Origin: Pseudomonadota bacterium
Lineage (GTDB): Bacteria; Pseudomonadota; Gammaproteobacteria; Pseudomonadales; Moraxellaceae
Direction: 5' to 3'
DNA: 64,000 bases
NCBI GenBank assembly: GCA_021851865.1
Contig: JAJZBU010000007.1
Location: 1 to 64,000, forward strand
Below are positions 24,575-34,051 of the stretch, one piece after another. Made by a program: the position numbers and the translations under genes. Below the pieces are notes generated by a model. That model was not told the origin of the DNA. It saw only the letters and a program-made list of their open reading frames with translations, and made no database searches. Position 1 is the first letter of the stretch. Every line of letters begins with the position of its first letter.

Positions 24575-26920
24575 TCAGGTGGATTGGGGAGTGCTCAGAT
24601 AGTGCTGCAGATGATTTTGTAGCTTCTCGAGGGTGATGGGTTTGGTCAGATGATCGTCCATGCCCGCCGCCAAGCAGTTGTCGCGGTGATAAGGCATGGC
24701 GTGTGCGGTGAGCGCCAAAATAGCGCAGCGTGGGCGTTGCCGATCTTGTTCCATGCGACGGATGCGGCGTGTCGCTTCATAGCCGTCCATCACTGGCATT
24801 TCACAGTCCATGAGGATCAGATGTACGGGATGGGCTTGCACGTAGCTGACGGCCTGCAGGCCATTTTCCACGACGGCCGCCTGAAGTCCCATTTTGCGGA
24901 GCATGCCGAGGACCACCATCTGATTCACCTTGTTGTCTTCCACCAACAGGATGCGCCCGACTTGCCGTGGCGCGTCGCTCGCCGTGCTGCGATGCGTCGG
25001 CGTCGTGGTGTGCGGACGACTGGGGTCGATCTGCAGCAGGACATTGAAATGAAAGCAAGCTCCTTGCTGGGGTTGACTCTCGACGCTGATGCCTCCGCCC
25101 ATCAGTTCGGTCAACTGCTTGCAGATGGCCAGTCCGAGGCCGCTGCCGCCATAACGGCGCGTCGTCGAGCTATCGGCTTGCCGGAAATATTGGAAAAGGA
25201 GCGGAATCTGTTCAGCGCTGATGCCGCAGCCGGTGTCCTGAACGCTGCACTCGAGGCGCACCTTGTGGGCATTGAGGATGATCGTGCGCAGTTTTAGTGT
25301 GATCTTGCCGCTGTCGGTGAACTTCAGGGCGTTGCTCAGGAGGTTGAGCAGGATCTGGCGCAGGCGCAGGGGGTCTCCGCGCAGTTCGGTGAGCGTGCCT
25401 TCGGCGAACTCGATGATGATGGGAACTTTCTTGTCGCGACTTTGCTGGGTGAAGATGGCGACACATTCATGAACCAGGGATTCCAGCTCGAAATGCGTCG
25501 ATTCCAGTTCCAGGCGACCGGCCTGAATTTTCGAGTAGTCGAGGACGTCATTGATGATGGCGAGCAGGGTCTGGCCGGAGTTGTAGATGGTGTTGACGTA
25601 AGTCTTTTGCTGCGCGCTCAGGGGCGTGTCGCGCAAGAGCTCGATGATGCCGAGCACACCATTCATCGGTGTACGGATTTCATGACTGATGGTCGCGAGA
25701 AAAGCTGATTTGGCCTCATTCTCTGCCAGGGCATGGCGGCTGCGTCGATCGCTCGATGCCACCTGTGCCTCGATGTGGCGCATATGCAGCACGATCAGGA
25801 AGGACAGGATGAGGTGCTGTACGATCAGCGCCCACTGCAGATCCTCGGTCAGAGGCGGATGATCGATGAGTCCAAGAGCGATCAGGATCTGTCCGAGACC
25901 GAGCAGGCTGATCGGGGTCCAGGCCAAGAGGGCATACCAGGCTCGCACCTGACCGGCGTGTATGCGCCACAGGCACAGACTGATGCAGGCGAGCAGGCAG
26001 AGAACGACATAAAGGATGCAGGGTGAGGCGACCCAGGCGACGGGGATGGGCCAGAGGGGGAGGCAGGCGAGGAAGAAGCCTATTGCCGCCAGTGCCCACG
26101 AAAAACGCCGTAGAGCGGTAGAGATCTTCAGTTCGAGGAGACTGATCAAGGAAACGAGGCCGCTGTAAGCGCTGATGATGATGAGCAGATGATCGGCCAA
26201 ACTGGGAGGGCAATTGAGCCTGGTGAGCAGAGGGTCGAGCAGGGACTGCTGCTGTGCGATGTATAGCCAGCAGGCGCCGAGGTAGACTTGATAAGCGATG
26301 CGCTGTCGACGCGGCAAGGCGATCCACAACAGGAGATGCAAGGCGAAGAGCGTCGCCCCGACGCCATAGAAGCCGCCATTCCAGACTTGCGCGTCGGCGG
26401 CGTGAGCGAGCGTCTGATCAAAACTGGTGGCGTTTAAGCCGAGGCTCATGTAGGTGCGTGAGCGCACTTTCAGCCAGAGGTCGATCTGTGCGTCACTGGC
26501 CGCCTCGATCAGGACATAATGGTGGCGCTGTGACCAGGCAAGTTTCAGGGGGGTCTGCACATCCCACTGAAAGTGCTGTTGTTTTCCGGATGTCTGCAGT
26601 ATGGCCTCGATATGGTCGGCATTGGGAATGTCGACGTGGATCGCCCAACGCGCCATCTGTGTGGACAGATTGTGGAGGGCGACGTGGAACCAGCAGGACT
26701 GATCGGAAAAGCCGAGGTTGATGCGGTCGTGGTCACCGGTATAGATCAGGCTGTCCAGGGAGGGGGGTGTTTCCTCCGGCGAGGAGGGGGCCAGGCAAGC
26801 GTATTGCGCGAAAGGCACCAGATCGATGGTGCTGCTGTGGTCGAGAAGGTCGACGGCGTCGCCATGCGCCAGCCATGTGCACAAGCAACACAACAGGAGC
26901 AGCAGGCGCCGACTGTTCAT
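24575..26920 (-). CDS. Hybrid sensor histidine kinase with 7TMR-DISM input
   Basis: A 781-residue kinase. A signal peptide (residues 1-20) precedes a periplasmic 7TMR-DISM extracellular beta domain (about 25-175), then seven membrane segments (about 190-390). The HisKA domain has the phosphoacceptor in SHEIRTPMNGVLG (His near 413). The ATPase domain has LLNLLSNALKF, DTGCGIS and GSGLGLAI. A C-terminal receiver domain has LLVEDNKVNQ, the acceptor Asp in LMDCEMPVMDG (near 706), and TKPI. The start overlaps the smrB stop (ATGA), so 141 codons of upstream open frame are excluded. DISM domains are thought to sense carbohydrates or small ligands; none can be named. No response regulator gene is adjacent. 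Confidence 0.9.
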   Translation of the reverse strand: MNSRRLLLLLCCLCTWLAHGDAVDLLDHSSTIDLVPFAQYACLAPSSPEETPPSLDSLIYTGDHDRINLGFSDQSCWFHVALHNLSTQMARWAIHVDIPNADHIEAILQTSGKQQHFQWDVQTPLKLAWSQRHHYVLIEAASDAQIDLWLKVRSRTYMSLGLNATSFDQTLAHAADAQVWNGGFYGVGATLFALHLLLWIALPRRQRIAYQVYLGACWLYIAQQQSLLDPLLTRLNCPPSLADHLLIIISAYSGLVSLISLLELKISTALRRFSWALAAIGFFLACLPLWPIPVAWVASPCILYVVLCLLACISLCLWRIHAGQVRAWYALLAWTPISLLGLGQILIALGLIDHPPLTEDLQWALIVQHLILSFLIVLHMRHIEAQVASSDRRSRHALAENEAKSAFLATISHEIRTPMNGVLGIIELLRDTPLSAQQKTYVNTIYNSGQTLLAIINDVLDYSKIQAGRLELESTHFELESLVHECVAIFTQQSRDKKVPIIIEFAEGTLTELRGDPLRLRQILLNLLSNALKFTDSGKITLKLRTIILNAHKVRLECSVQDTGCGISAEQIPLLFQYFRQADSSTTRRYGGSGLGLAICKQLTELMGGGISVESQPQQGACFHFNVLLQIDPSRPHTTTPTHRSTASDAPRQVGRILLVEDNKVNQMVVLGMLRKMGLQAAVVENGLQAVSYVQAHPVHLILMDCEMPVMDGYEATRRIRRMEQDRQRPRCAILALTAHAMPYHRDNCLAAGMDDHLTKPITLEKLQNHLQHYLSTPQST

Positions 26921-27489
26921 CAGTGGTCTCGACGACGCAGTAGAACATAGAGGGCACCGCGTCCGCCATGACGCGGCTGGGCGCTGCACAGGGCGAGGAT
27001 GGCGGGATGTTGCATGAGCCAGCCGGTGGCGTGCGTTTTCATCGGTGCTGTGCGTTGTGGATGGCCTTTGCCATGGATGAGCAGGGCCTGAGTGTGTCCT
27101 TGCGCCTGCAACTGGTCGACCCATTGTAAAAGCACGCTGCGCGCGGCGTCGAGACGCAAGCCATGCAGGTCGAGGTAGGGCAGGGGGGGCTGCCCCGGAT
27201 GCGGTCCTTTGGCCAGTTGCCGCAGATGACGCTGCGAGATGCCCGGGCGATGGAAGCGAACTTCCTCTTCGCCCATCAAGGCCAGCGCCGCTGCCTGGGT
27301 GTCGGAAATTGGCGGTAGTGAGGCCGCCGTGAATTCCTCGCATCGCCGTGGCAGCCGCTGCCGGATCGACAGCGTGCGCAGCGGCAGCGGCTGCGGTTCC
27401 CAGGCGTCGACGTCCCGCACGGCGGCAAGAAACAGGGCGTGATCGTCCTCAGGGTCGCGATCTTGTGGATGGTCCGGCGGCGTCAGCAT
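26920..27489 (-). CDS. smrB: Smr-domain endonuclease SmrB
   Basis: 189-residue protein whose C-terminal Smr domain (about residues 103-187) has LDLHGLRLDAAR and IHGKG, the catalytic DxH and HGxG motifs, and GGRGALYVLL. The preceding segment VRFHRPGISQRHLRQL matches SmrB, which in E. coli cleaves mRNA between collided ribosomes. It is divergent from prmB, as in E. coli. An alternative is SmrA, but the N-terminal region and locus favour SmrB. The stop overlaps the start of the histidine kinase gene by 3 bases (26920-26922), an unusual coupling. Confidence 0.85.
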   Translation of the reverse strand: MLTPPDHPQDRDPEDDHALFLAAVRDVDAWEPQPLPLRTLSIRQRLPRRCEEFTAASLPPISDTQAAALALMGEEEVRFHRPGISQRHLRQLAKGPHPGQPPLPYLDLHGLRLDAARSVLLQWVDQLQAQGHTQALLIHGKGHPQRTAPMKTHATGWLMQHPAILALCSAQPRHGGRGALYVLLRRRDH

Positions 27490-27642
27490 GGTCGGTAGAT
27501 TCGGGACCTCATCGGCTTTATGGCTATAGTCGCATTGCCATCATCAACCGGCAAGCCATGCGTCTTCGCGCCAGACAAAATAGGACGTGTGCAGGCAAAC
27601 TGATATACTGCGCCGGCCAACGGGACAATGCGGGAAAGGACG

Positions 27643-28593
27643 ATGAACGAGATCAGGATTCACCATAGCCTATACGAAGAGGCTGAATGGGAGTTGCACA
27701 GCATTCGTGACTTCATCCGCTTTTGCGTCAGCGAGATGGCGGCGCAGGACGTCTTTTTCGGGCATGGCACCGAGGACATCTTTGCGGAGGCGACGGCCCT
27801 GGTGATGGGTAACCTGAATCTGGAGTGGGACGCCGATCCCGAGATTCTCGATGCACGTCTCCTGTCGGTGGAGAAGAAAAAGATCCTGACCATGCTGCGT
27901 CGCCGTATCGAGGAGCGCATTCCTCTCGCTTATCTCCTCAACACGGCCTACTTCTGCGGTCTGCCGTTTTATGTCGATGAGCGGGTGCTGATTCCACGCT
28001 CACCCATCGCCGAGATGATCGAGGCGCGCATGGCGCCATGGCTGCAGCAGGACCCTGAGTCCATTCTCGATCTTTGTACGGGCAGCGCCTGCATCGCCAT
28101 CGCCTTGGCGCAGGTCTTTCCGAATGCATGGGTACACGCCGCCGACATCTCCGAGGAAGCCCTCGAGGTGGCGGCGATCAACGTCGAGCATCACGAGGTG
28201 GAGGCTCAGGTCGATCTGATCCAGAGCGACCTCTTCGGGCATCTCAACCAGCAGGTCTATGATCTCATCGTCTGCAATCCGCCGTATGTCGATGCCGGCA
28301 GCATGGCCGATTTGCCGCAGGAGTTCACTTATGAGCCGGAGCTGGCACTGGCGGCAGGGCGCGACGGCCTCGATCTGGTGCGGCGCATTCTGGCGGAAGC
28401 GGCGGAGCATCTGAGCGAACAGGGCGTGCTCGTGCTCGAGGTCGGCGAGTCGCGCTGGAATGTCGAGCAGACCTATTCAAAGATCGATTTCGAATGGATC
28501 GAATTTGCGCGTGGTGGTGAAGGCGTCCTGGTCGTCAGGCGCGAGCAGCTCGTGCAATATGACGACGTTCTGATGCGCGCCTTGCAGGGTTGA
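27643..28593 (+). CDS. prmB: Ribosomal protein uL3 glutamine methyltransferase PrmB
   Basis: SAM-dependent enzyme that N5-methylates a glutamine of ribosomal protein uL3. 316 residues. The catalytic motif NPPY is in [16 protein letters not shown], and the SAM-binding motif I is [16 protein letters not shown]. An N-terminal helical domain (residues 1-110) includes [12 protein letters not shown]. The ATG at 27643 has AAAGGA upstream and is chosen over an ATG five codons earlier. aroC begins 11 bases after the stop. Confidence 0.95.
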   Translation: MNEIRIHHSLYEEAEWELHSIRDFIRFCVSEMAAQDVFFGHGTEDIFAEATALVMGNLNLEWDADPEILDARLLSVEKKKILTMLRRRIEERIPLAYLLNTAYFCGLPFYVDERVLIPRSPIAEMIEARMAPWLQQDPESILDLCTGSACIAIALAQVFPNAWVHAADISEEALEVAAINVEHHEVEAQVDLIQSDLFGHLNQQVYDLIVCNPPYVDAGSMADLPQEFTYEPELALAAGRDGLDLVRRILAEAAEHLSEQGVLVLEVGESRWNVEQTYSKIDFEWIEFARGGEGVLVVRREQLVQYDDVLMRALQG

Positions 28594-28604
28594 AAGGAGT
28601 GGGT

Positions 28605-29711
28605 ATGGCTGGCAATAGTGTGGGTGAGCTTTTTCGCGTCACGACTTTTGGTGAGTCGCACGGCGCAGCGCTTGGCGCCATCGTCGATGGTTGTCCACCG
28701 GGACTCGCCCTGAGCGCAGCTGATCTGCAGGTCGACCTCGATCGGCGTAAGCCGGGCCAGTCTTCCTTTACCACGCAGCGCCGCGAGGACGACGTCGTCG
28801 AGATTCTCTCCGGTGTTTTTGAAGGTTATACCACCGGTACGCCGATCGGACTTCTCATCCGCAATACCGATCAGAAGTCCAAGGATTACCAGTCGATCGC
28901 CCACACCTTTCGTCCCGGACACGCCGACTACACCTACACGCAGAAGTATGGTCGCCGTGATTATCGTGGCGGTGGCCGCTCTTCCGCGCGCGAGACGGCG
29001 ATGCGGGTGGCGGCGGGAGGCATCGCCAAGAAATACCTGCGCGAGCATGCTGACGTGCTCGTACGCGCTCATCTCGAGCAGATGGGGCCGGTGCGTGCCG
29101 AAGCGCTCGATTGGGATGAAGTCGGGCGCAATCCATTTTTTTGCGCCGACGCGGCCGCCGTGCCAGCGATGGCGGCGCTCATCGATCAGCTGCGCCGTGA
29201 AGGCAGCAGTTGCGGTGCGCTGTTGCGCATCGTCGCGAGCGCTGTTCCGGTGGGTCTTGGCGAGCCGGTCTTCGATCGTCTCGATGCCGACATCGCGCAC
29301 GCCATGATGAGCATCAATGCGGTCAAAGCGGTGGCCATCGGCGATGGCTTCGATGTGGTCGATCAGCGCGGCCATCTGCATCGCGATGAGATCACACCGC
29401 AAGGTTTTACCGCCAATCACGCCGGCGGCATACTCGGCGGTATCTCCAGTGGTCAGGACATCATCGTGCGTATTGCGCTCAAGCCGACGGCCAGCATCAT
29501 CACGCCTGGACGCAGTATCGATGACCGCGGGCAGCCGGTCGAAGTGGTGACCAAGGGACGTCATGATCCTTGTGTCGGCGTTCGCGCCGCGCCCATCGCC
29601 GAGGCGATGCTGGCCATCGTTCTCATGGATCATCTGCTACGTGATCGTGCACAAAATGGTGAGGTGGACAAGCCGCTACCGATCATCCCGGCGCGGCCGA
29701 CGACGGCATGA
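28605..29711 (+). CDS. aroC: Chorismate synthase AroC
   Basis: Makes chorismate from EPSP in the last step of the shikimate pathway, using reduced FMN. 368 residues. The signature GESHG (residues ~14-18) is present, with [22 protein letters not shown] around 118-135, and IGRGDG-like regions. The start [10 protein letters not shown] has AAAGGAG 7 bases upstream and matches the family. It follows prmB closely and its stop overlaps the MFS gene by 4 bases. Confidence 0.97.
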   Translation: MAGNSVGELFRVTTFGESHGAALGAIVDGCPPGLALSAADLQVDLDRRKPGQSSFTTQRREDDVVEILSGVFEGYTTGTPIGLLIRNTDQKSKDYQSIAHTFRPGHADYTYTQKYGRRDYRGGGRSSARETAMRVAAGGIAKKYLREHADVLVRAHLEQMGPVRAEALDWDEVGRNPFFCADAAAVPAMAALIDQLRREGSSCGALLRIVASAVPVGLGEPVFDRLDADIAHAMMSINAVKAVAIGDGFDVVDQRGHLHRDEITPQGFTANHAGGILGGISSGQDIIVRIALKPTASIITPGRSIDDRGQPVEVVTKGRHDPCVGVRAAPIAEAMLAIVLMDHLLRDRAQNGEVDKPLPIIPARPTTA

Positions 29712-30853
29712 GGGAGACGGTTCCCTGGCATCTGCTGGGCTTGTTCTATGCTTTTTATTTTGCTCTTGTCGGTTTGATGATGCCGTATTGGCCCCTCTAT
29801 CTGGCACAGTGGGGACTCGATGCGGTGCATCTGTCATGGATGGTCATGGCCGCTGCCATGACCCGTATCGTCGCCCCCAATCTTTTGGCTTGGTGGGCCG
29901 ATCGCCATGGTCGTTACTTGTACAGTGTGCGCTCCGCCGCTCTCGCGGCCGGCGTCGCTGCCGGTGTTTGGTCGCTCCTGCCGAGATCGCCGCTCCTGCT
30001 CCTTGTCATGCTGGTGTTCTGTTTTTTTCAAAACGCCATGCTCGCCCAGTTTGAGGTCGTCGCCCTGCATCTGCTCGGTCGTCAGCATCATCGCTATGGT
30101 CATGTGCGTCTCTATGGCTCGCTCGCCTTCATGCTCGCCAGCCTGCTCTGGGGGGCTTGCATGGCCAAGCGTATGGCGTGCTTGCCGTGGGCCTTGTGCG
30201 CGCTGTGTCTGGCCTTGTACCTGCTTTGCTTAAAAGTGCCGGAAGTCCAGGGCGTCGTCACGTCGCGACGGCCGGCCCTGCGATGGTCCTGGAATCCTGC
30301 GCTCGTGGTATTTTTTACGGTCAATTTCCTGCATCAGAGCGCACACGGGGCTTACTACACTTTCTACTCTCTGTACCTGCAGGACTGTGGGCATGGACTA
30401 CCTTTCATCGGCTTTGCCTGGGCCCTGGCCGTCGCTGCCGAGACGCTTTTGTTTGCACTGTTGCCAAGACATATCGCCGCCATCAGCGATCGCCGTTTGT
30501 TGAACTGGTGTCTCGCTCTCAGCCTGGGACGCTGGCTGCTCATCGCCGTGGCGCAGTCCTGGGCTCCCCTGCTGCTCCTGGCGCAACTGCTGCATGCCGC
30601 GAGTTTTGCCGGATTTCACCTGGCCGGTATACGCTACGTGCACCAGCACTTTGCATCGGGTTCGCAGGGGCTTGGACAAGCGCTGTTCAGCGCCACCGGC
30701 TTTGGTCTCGGCGGCGTGTTGGGGGCGGCCTGGGCGGGGTGGATGTGGGGGCATGGCGAGTCCTTGACCTTTGTCGTGGCGGCCTTGATCAGCGCTGCCG
30801 CCTGGGGTTTGTGGTGGTGCTGCGGTGTCGAGGGGCAAACAACGACGGCGTGA
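29708..30853 (+). CDS. MFS transporter, HcaT/YcaD-like
   Basis: 381-residue major facilitator with about 12 hydrophobic segments. The N-terminus resembles the 3-phenylpropionate transporter-like branch (MFS_1_like): [26 protein letters not shown], then a loop-2 motif AWWADRHGR of the GxxxDxxGRR type. The substrate cannot be told from sequence. The gene overlaps the aroC stop by 4 bases (ATGA), so it is cotranscribed with aroC, as in related Pseudomonas loci. Confidence 0.82.
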   Translation: MRETVPWHLLGLFYAFYFALVGLMMPYWPLYLAQWGLDAVHLSWMVMAAAMTRIVAPNLLAWWADRHGRYLYSVRSAALAAGVAAGVWSLLPRSPLLLLVMLVFCFFQNAMLAQFEVVALHLLGRQHHRYGHVRLYGSLAFMLASLLWGACMAKRMACLPWALCALCLALYLLCLKVPEVQGVVTSRRPALRWSWNPALVVFFTVNFLHQSAHGAYYTFYSLYLQDCGHGLPFIGFAWALAVAAETLLFALLPRHIAAISDRRLLNWCLALSLGRWLLIAVAQSWAPLLLLAQLLHAASFAGFHLAGIRYVHQHFASGSQGLGQALFSATGFGLGGVLGAAWAGWMWGHGESLTFVVAALISAAAWGLWWCCGVEGQTTTA

Positions 30854-30902
30854 GTCGTATGCCGACAATCTTGGCCGCGACGGCCGTCACGAGGAGTGAG
30901 CG

Positions 30903-31802
30903 ATGGAGGCGAGGCGCAAGGCGTATCTACAAGTGGCACTGACCATACTCATCTGGTCGGGCTTCATCATGGTCTCGCGCTTGGCGGGGCGCAGCGTGCT
31001 CAGTTTCTGGGATGTCACCGCCCTGCGCTTTGGCACCGCCACCTGCTTGCTGCTGCCGGCGATCTGGTCTTGGCGCCATACTTTGTGGCAGTGGCGCATG
31101 CTGGCCCTGGCGCTGACCGGAGGTCTTGGCTACTCCCTGCTCGTCTATGCTGCTTTCGCGCGCGCTCCGGCGACGCATGCGGCGGTGCTGCTGCCGGGTA
31201 TGATGCCTTTTTTGACCACCTTGGTGGCTTTTCTACTGTTGGCGGAGCGACCTGATCGTCATCGCCGCATCAGTCTGGTCCTGGCGGCGCTCGGCTTGGC
31301 TTGCATGATTTACAGTCTGTGGCGGGCGGGAACGCCGCTGGCGGCGGGTGATCTTCTCTATCTCTCGGCCTCACTCAGCTGGTCGATCTACACCGTGCTG
31401 TTGCGTCGCTGGCAGATCCCACCCTGGCAGGCGACCACCGGCGTGGCCTGTTTGTCGGCGGCCATCTATTTGCCGATCTATGTCCTGTTCCTGCCGCATC
31501 ACCTGCACGTGGCGGCGTGGTCGGCCATCCTCCTGCAGGCGGGTTATCAGGGATGTCTGGTGGTGATCGTGGCGATGATCCTGTACACCCGCGCCGTCAG
31601 CATTCTCGGCGCTGTACGCGTCGGTATGTGCATGGCTCTGGTGCCGGGGTTGGCCGCGCTTCTGGCCGTCCCCCTTCTCGGTGAAAGACCGAGTGGAGGA
31701 CAGCTTCTGGCTTTGGCGCTGATCATCATTTCGGCTTTGCAGCCGTGGACCTGGATGGGGTCGCGCTCCCGGATCGCCTCTGCGGATACGGAAGCGGCTT
31801 GA
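30903..31802 (+). CDS. EamA/RhaT family (DMT superfamily) transporter
   Basis: 299-residue membrane protein with about ten hydrophobic segments forming two EamA repeats. Segments such as ILIWSGFIMVSRLAGRSVLSFWDVTALRF and PATHAAVLLPGMMPFLTTLVAFLLLAERP are typical of drug/metabolite exporters (PAO4161-like proteins). Substrates are unknown; amino acid or metabolite export is usual. GAGG just upstream of the ATG supports the start. It lies 49 bases after the MFS gene on the same strand, so it may share its transcript. Confidence 0.85.
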   Translation: MEARRKAYLQVALTILIWSGFIMVSRLAGRSVLSFWDVTALRFGTATCLLLPAIWSWRHTLWQWRMLALALTGGLGYSLLVYAAFARAPATHAAVLLPGMMPFLTTLVAFLLLAERPDRHRRISLVLAALGLACMIYSLWRAGTPLAAGDLLYLSASLSWSIYTVLLRRWQIPPWQATTGVACLSAAIYLPIYVLFLPHHLHVAAWSAILLQAGYQGCLVVIVAMILYTRAVSILGAVRVGMCMALVPGLAALLAVPLLGERPSGGQLLALALIIISALQPWTWMGSRSRIASADTEAA

Positions 31803-31805
31803 GTC

Positions 31806-32732
31806 TCAGGCTTGCGCGCGCGTCTGGCTGGCGGCGAGCGGCACGCCGCCCAGCAGGGCTTGCAAATCGGCTTGCGGCAGCTTCTCGATCCAGAGCGATT
31901 CCGTCAGGAAAGGCAGCGACGTTCCGGCGAGGTAGGCGAAGCGCAGGCGCAGACGGTCGCCGGCCTGCAGGAAGATGGGCTCGGGCAAAGGCAGGACGAG
32001 GTAGGGGCTGAGCCAGTCGATCGAACGCTGTTCGGCGGCCTGGATGGCGAGCAGGTGCTTGCTGATGAAGCGCAAGGCATTGAGGCGGCCGTCGGCCTGG
32101 GCGGCAAAGACGAAATCGGCGCGCATCAGGCGTGAAGCCGGCAGATGGTATTCGACGATGTGATAGATGGCCGGATCACCGAGACCGGTGGTGCGGGTCT
32201 GCTGAATCTCCGTCTCCTGGTAGAGCGCCTGCGGGATCGTGCAACCATAAAAATCGTAGTCCTGTTCCACTGGCTGCACGGCGAGCAAGCTGGTGTCCGG
32301 CAGGAAGCGCGGTGTACGTCCGAAGCGCTGTGCATGGCGTTGCCGGAAGTCGTCGGCGAGAGCGATCTGTGGGGCCTCGATGAGAGCAGGATGCAGATGA
32401 TCGCAGAGGACGATGTCGACGGCCTCCTGCACGACGTCGTCGCGATAGTCGGCCTGTACCCAGCGGATATTCGCCTGCGCCGGAGAAGACTGGATGAGGG
32501 CGCGCGCGAGAGAGAGAGCGTCGCCGTGCGGATCGATGCAGGTGACTTGTGCGCCGCATTGCGCCGCCCACAGCGACAAAAGGCCGCTGGCGCCGAGTTC
32601 GACGACCTGGTCACCAGGTCGTACAGTTTCGCGAATGGCGTGCTGAAAGGCCCGCAGCCGGTCCTCATCAGCGAGTCGACGGCTCTGTTCCTGGAGATGG
32701 GCGAGGCAGTGTGAAGCGGGTGCTGATTTCAT
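31806..32732 (-). CDS. PRMT-like SAM-dependent methyltransferase
   Basis: 308-residue class I methyltransferase with a layout like arginine methyltransferases. Motif I is VVELGASGLLSLWAAQCGA (near residues 43-61), followed by VTCIDPHG. The double-acid loop DIVLCDHLHPALIEAPQ has Asp and Glu where PRMTs have two Glu. A C-terminal beta-barrel-like region (about 190-295) ends with LVLPLPEPIFLQAGDRLRLRF and similar strands. PRMT-type enzymes are uncommon in bacteria; the substrate is unknown. It is convergent with the EamA gene (3 bases apart). Confidence 0.7.
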   Translation of the reverse strand: MKSAPASHCLAHLQEQSRRLADEDRLRAFQHAIRETVRPGDQVVELGASGLLSLWAAQCGAQVTCIDPHGDALSLARALIQSSPAQANIRWVQADYRDDVVQEAVDIVLCDHLHPALIEAPQIALADDFRQRHAQRFGRTPRFLPDTSLLAVQPVEQDYDFYGCTIPQALYQETEIQQTRTTGLGDPAIYHIVEYHLPASRLMRADFVFAAQADGRLNALRFISKHLLAIQAAEQRSIDWLSPYLVLPLPEPIFLQAGDRLRLRFAYLAGTSLPFLTESLWIEKLPQADLQALLGGVPLAASQTRAQA

Positions 32733-32795
32733 GATGGTTTCCTGACACTGGGGATAGACCTCATAAAAAAAGCAAATAGCGGGCCAACCAGCGAT

Positions 32796-33992
32796 TCACG
32801 AGCGCTGGTTGACCAAGTTCAAGACACAGGCATTCAGGCGGGGCAGACGCAGATCACCCATGGGCGTACCACTGCCGCAGTTGACCGTCATCGCCAAACT
32901 CAGTCGTCGCGACGGATCAGCCCAGGCACCGCTGCCGCCATAGCCAAAGTGGCCGTAGGCGTGGGTGGGCTGGCGTCCGATGCTGAAGACGCGGTGATAG
33001 CCGAGGCGCCAGTGCAAGGGAATGGCGATGACCCGGCCCATGCCACGGTGATGGACGCGTTGGATTTGCTCGATGATGCGCGTATGCAGCAGGGTTTCGC
33101 CGCGCCATACGCCGCCCTCCGCAAACAGGGCGTAAACGCGCGCCAGGGAACGTGCGGTAAAGATGCCATTGGCGGCCGGGATGCAGGCGCGTCGCACGGC
33201 CGTGCTGTTGAAGTCGAAGTGCTGGATGCCCCGCGGCTCGAGGCCGGCGGCGATCGATTCCGTTGGGAAGCCGATCATCTGATGTAGGCCGTGGACGCCA
33301 CGTTTTTGTGTTTCATGCCACCAGCTACGCCAGGGTGAAGTCCCGGGGTGAGGGGGACGCGCTGTCTTGAGCAGGTCGGCGCAACGATGACTTTCAAGCT
33401 CAGGTAGTCCGAAATAGCAGCCATCGAGGGCGAGCGGCGCCGTCACCCAGTCGTGCATCAGGGCTGCAAGAGAGTGTCCGGTCGCGCGTTCAGCGAGGTG
33501 TCCGAGCAACCAGCCGAGGGTCAGGGCATGGTAGCCCCAGGTTTGCCCGGGGGGATGCTCGGGTCGTGCGGCGGCCAGGCGTTGCACCATCGCGGACCAA
33601 TCGAGCATGTCATGCGCGTCATCGGTCACCGCCCGGATGCTGTACAGGCCAGCTTCATGGCAGAGGAGGTGGCGAAGGGTGACCGTGGCTTTGCCGTTGG
33701 CGGCAAATTCTGGCCAGTACTGGCAGACCGGGTCGTCATAGTGCAGCAGGCCGGCGTTGACGAGACGATGAAGGAGCAGAGCGAGAACGCCCTTGCCGGT
33801 GGAGTAGGACAGGGCCAGGGTCGACGCTTGCCAGGGCTCACCCTGCGCCGTGGCGACGCCGCCCCAAAGATCGACGACTTTTTCGCCGCGATGATAGACG
33901 CAAAGAGCGGCGCCGCCACCGTGGGTGAGGATCTGTCTCTCCAGCAGGCGAGCCAGGGGGCGGAAATCCTCGTGCAAATGACCGTGTAGCAT
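32796..33992 (-). CDS. Beta-lactamase-fold esterase (EstB-like)
   Basis: 398-residue serine hydrolase of the family VIII esterase/class C beta-lactamase group. The nucleophile motif is STGK (Ser64-Lys67) in LSYSTGKG, the Tyr motif is YHA in WGYHALTLGW, and the terminal HFGYGGSGAWADP resembles the third motif. The ATG at 33992 is chosen because GAGG lies 7 bases upstream; in-frame ATGs at 34004 and 34010 have no such site. It is divergent from the ABC permease gene 59 bases away. Esterase activity is likely; physiological role unknown. Confidence 0.82.
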   Translation of the reverse strand: MLHGHLHEDFRPLARLLERQILTHGGGAALCVYHRGEKVVDLWGGVATAQGEPWQASTLALSYSTGKGVLALLLHRLVNAGLLHYDDPVCQYWPEFAANGKATVTLRHLLCHEAGLYSIRAVTDDAHDMLDWSAMVQRLAAARPEHPPGQTWGYHALTLGWLLGHLAERATGHSLAALMHDWVTAPLALDGCYFGLPELESHRCADLLKTARPPHPGTSPWRSWWHETQKRGVHGLHQMIGFPTESIAAGLEPRGIQHFDFNSTAVRRACIPAANGIFTARSLARVYALFAEGGVWRGETLLHTRIIEQIQRVHHRGMGRVIAIPLHWRLGYHRVFSIGRQPTHAYGHFGYGGSGAWADPSRRLSLAMTVNCGSGTPMGDLRLPRLNACVLNLVNQRS

Positions 33993-34051
33993 GATCGGCC
34001 TCATCTCCATCTTGGTGTAGTATCGCAGGTCTTGGCAGGGAGGGTGGAGCA

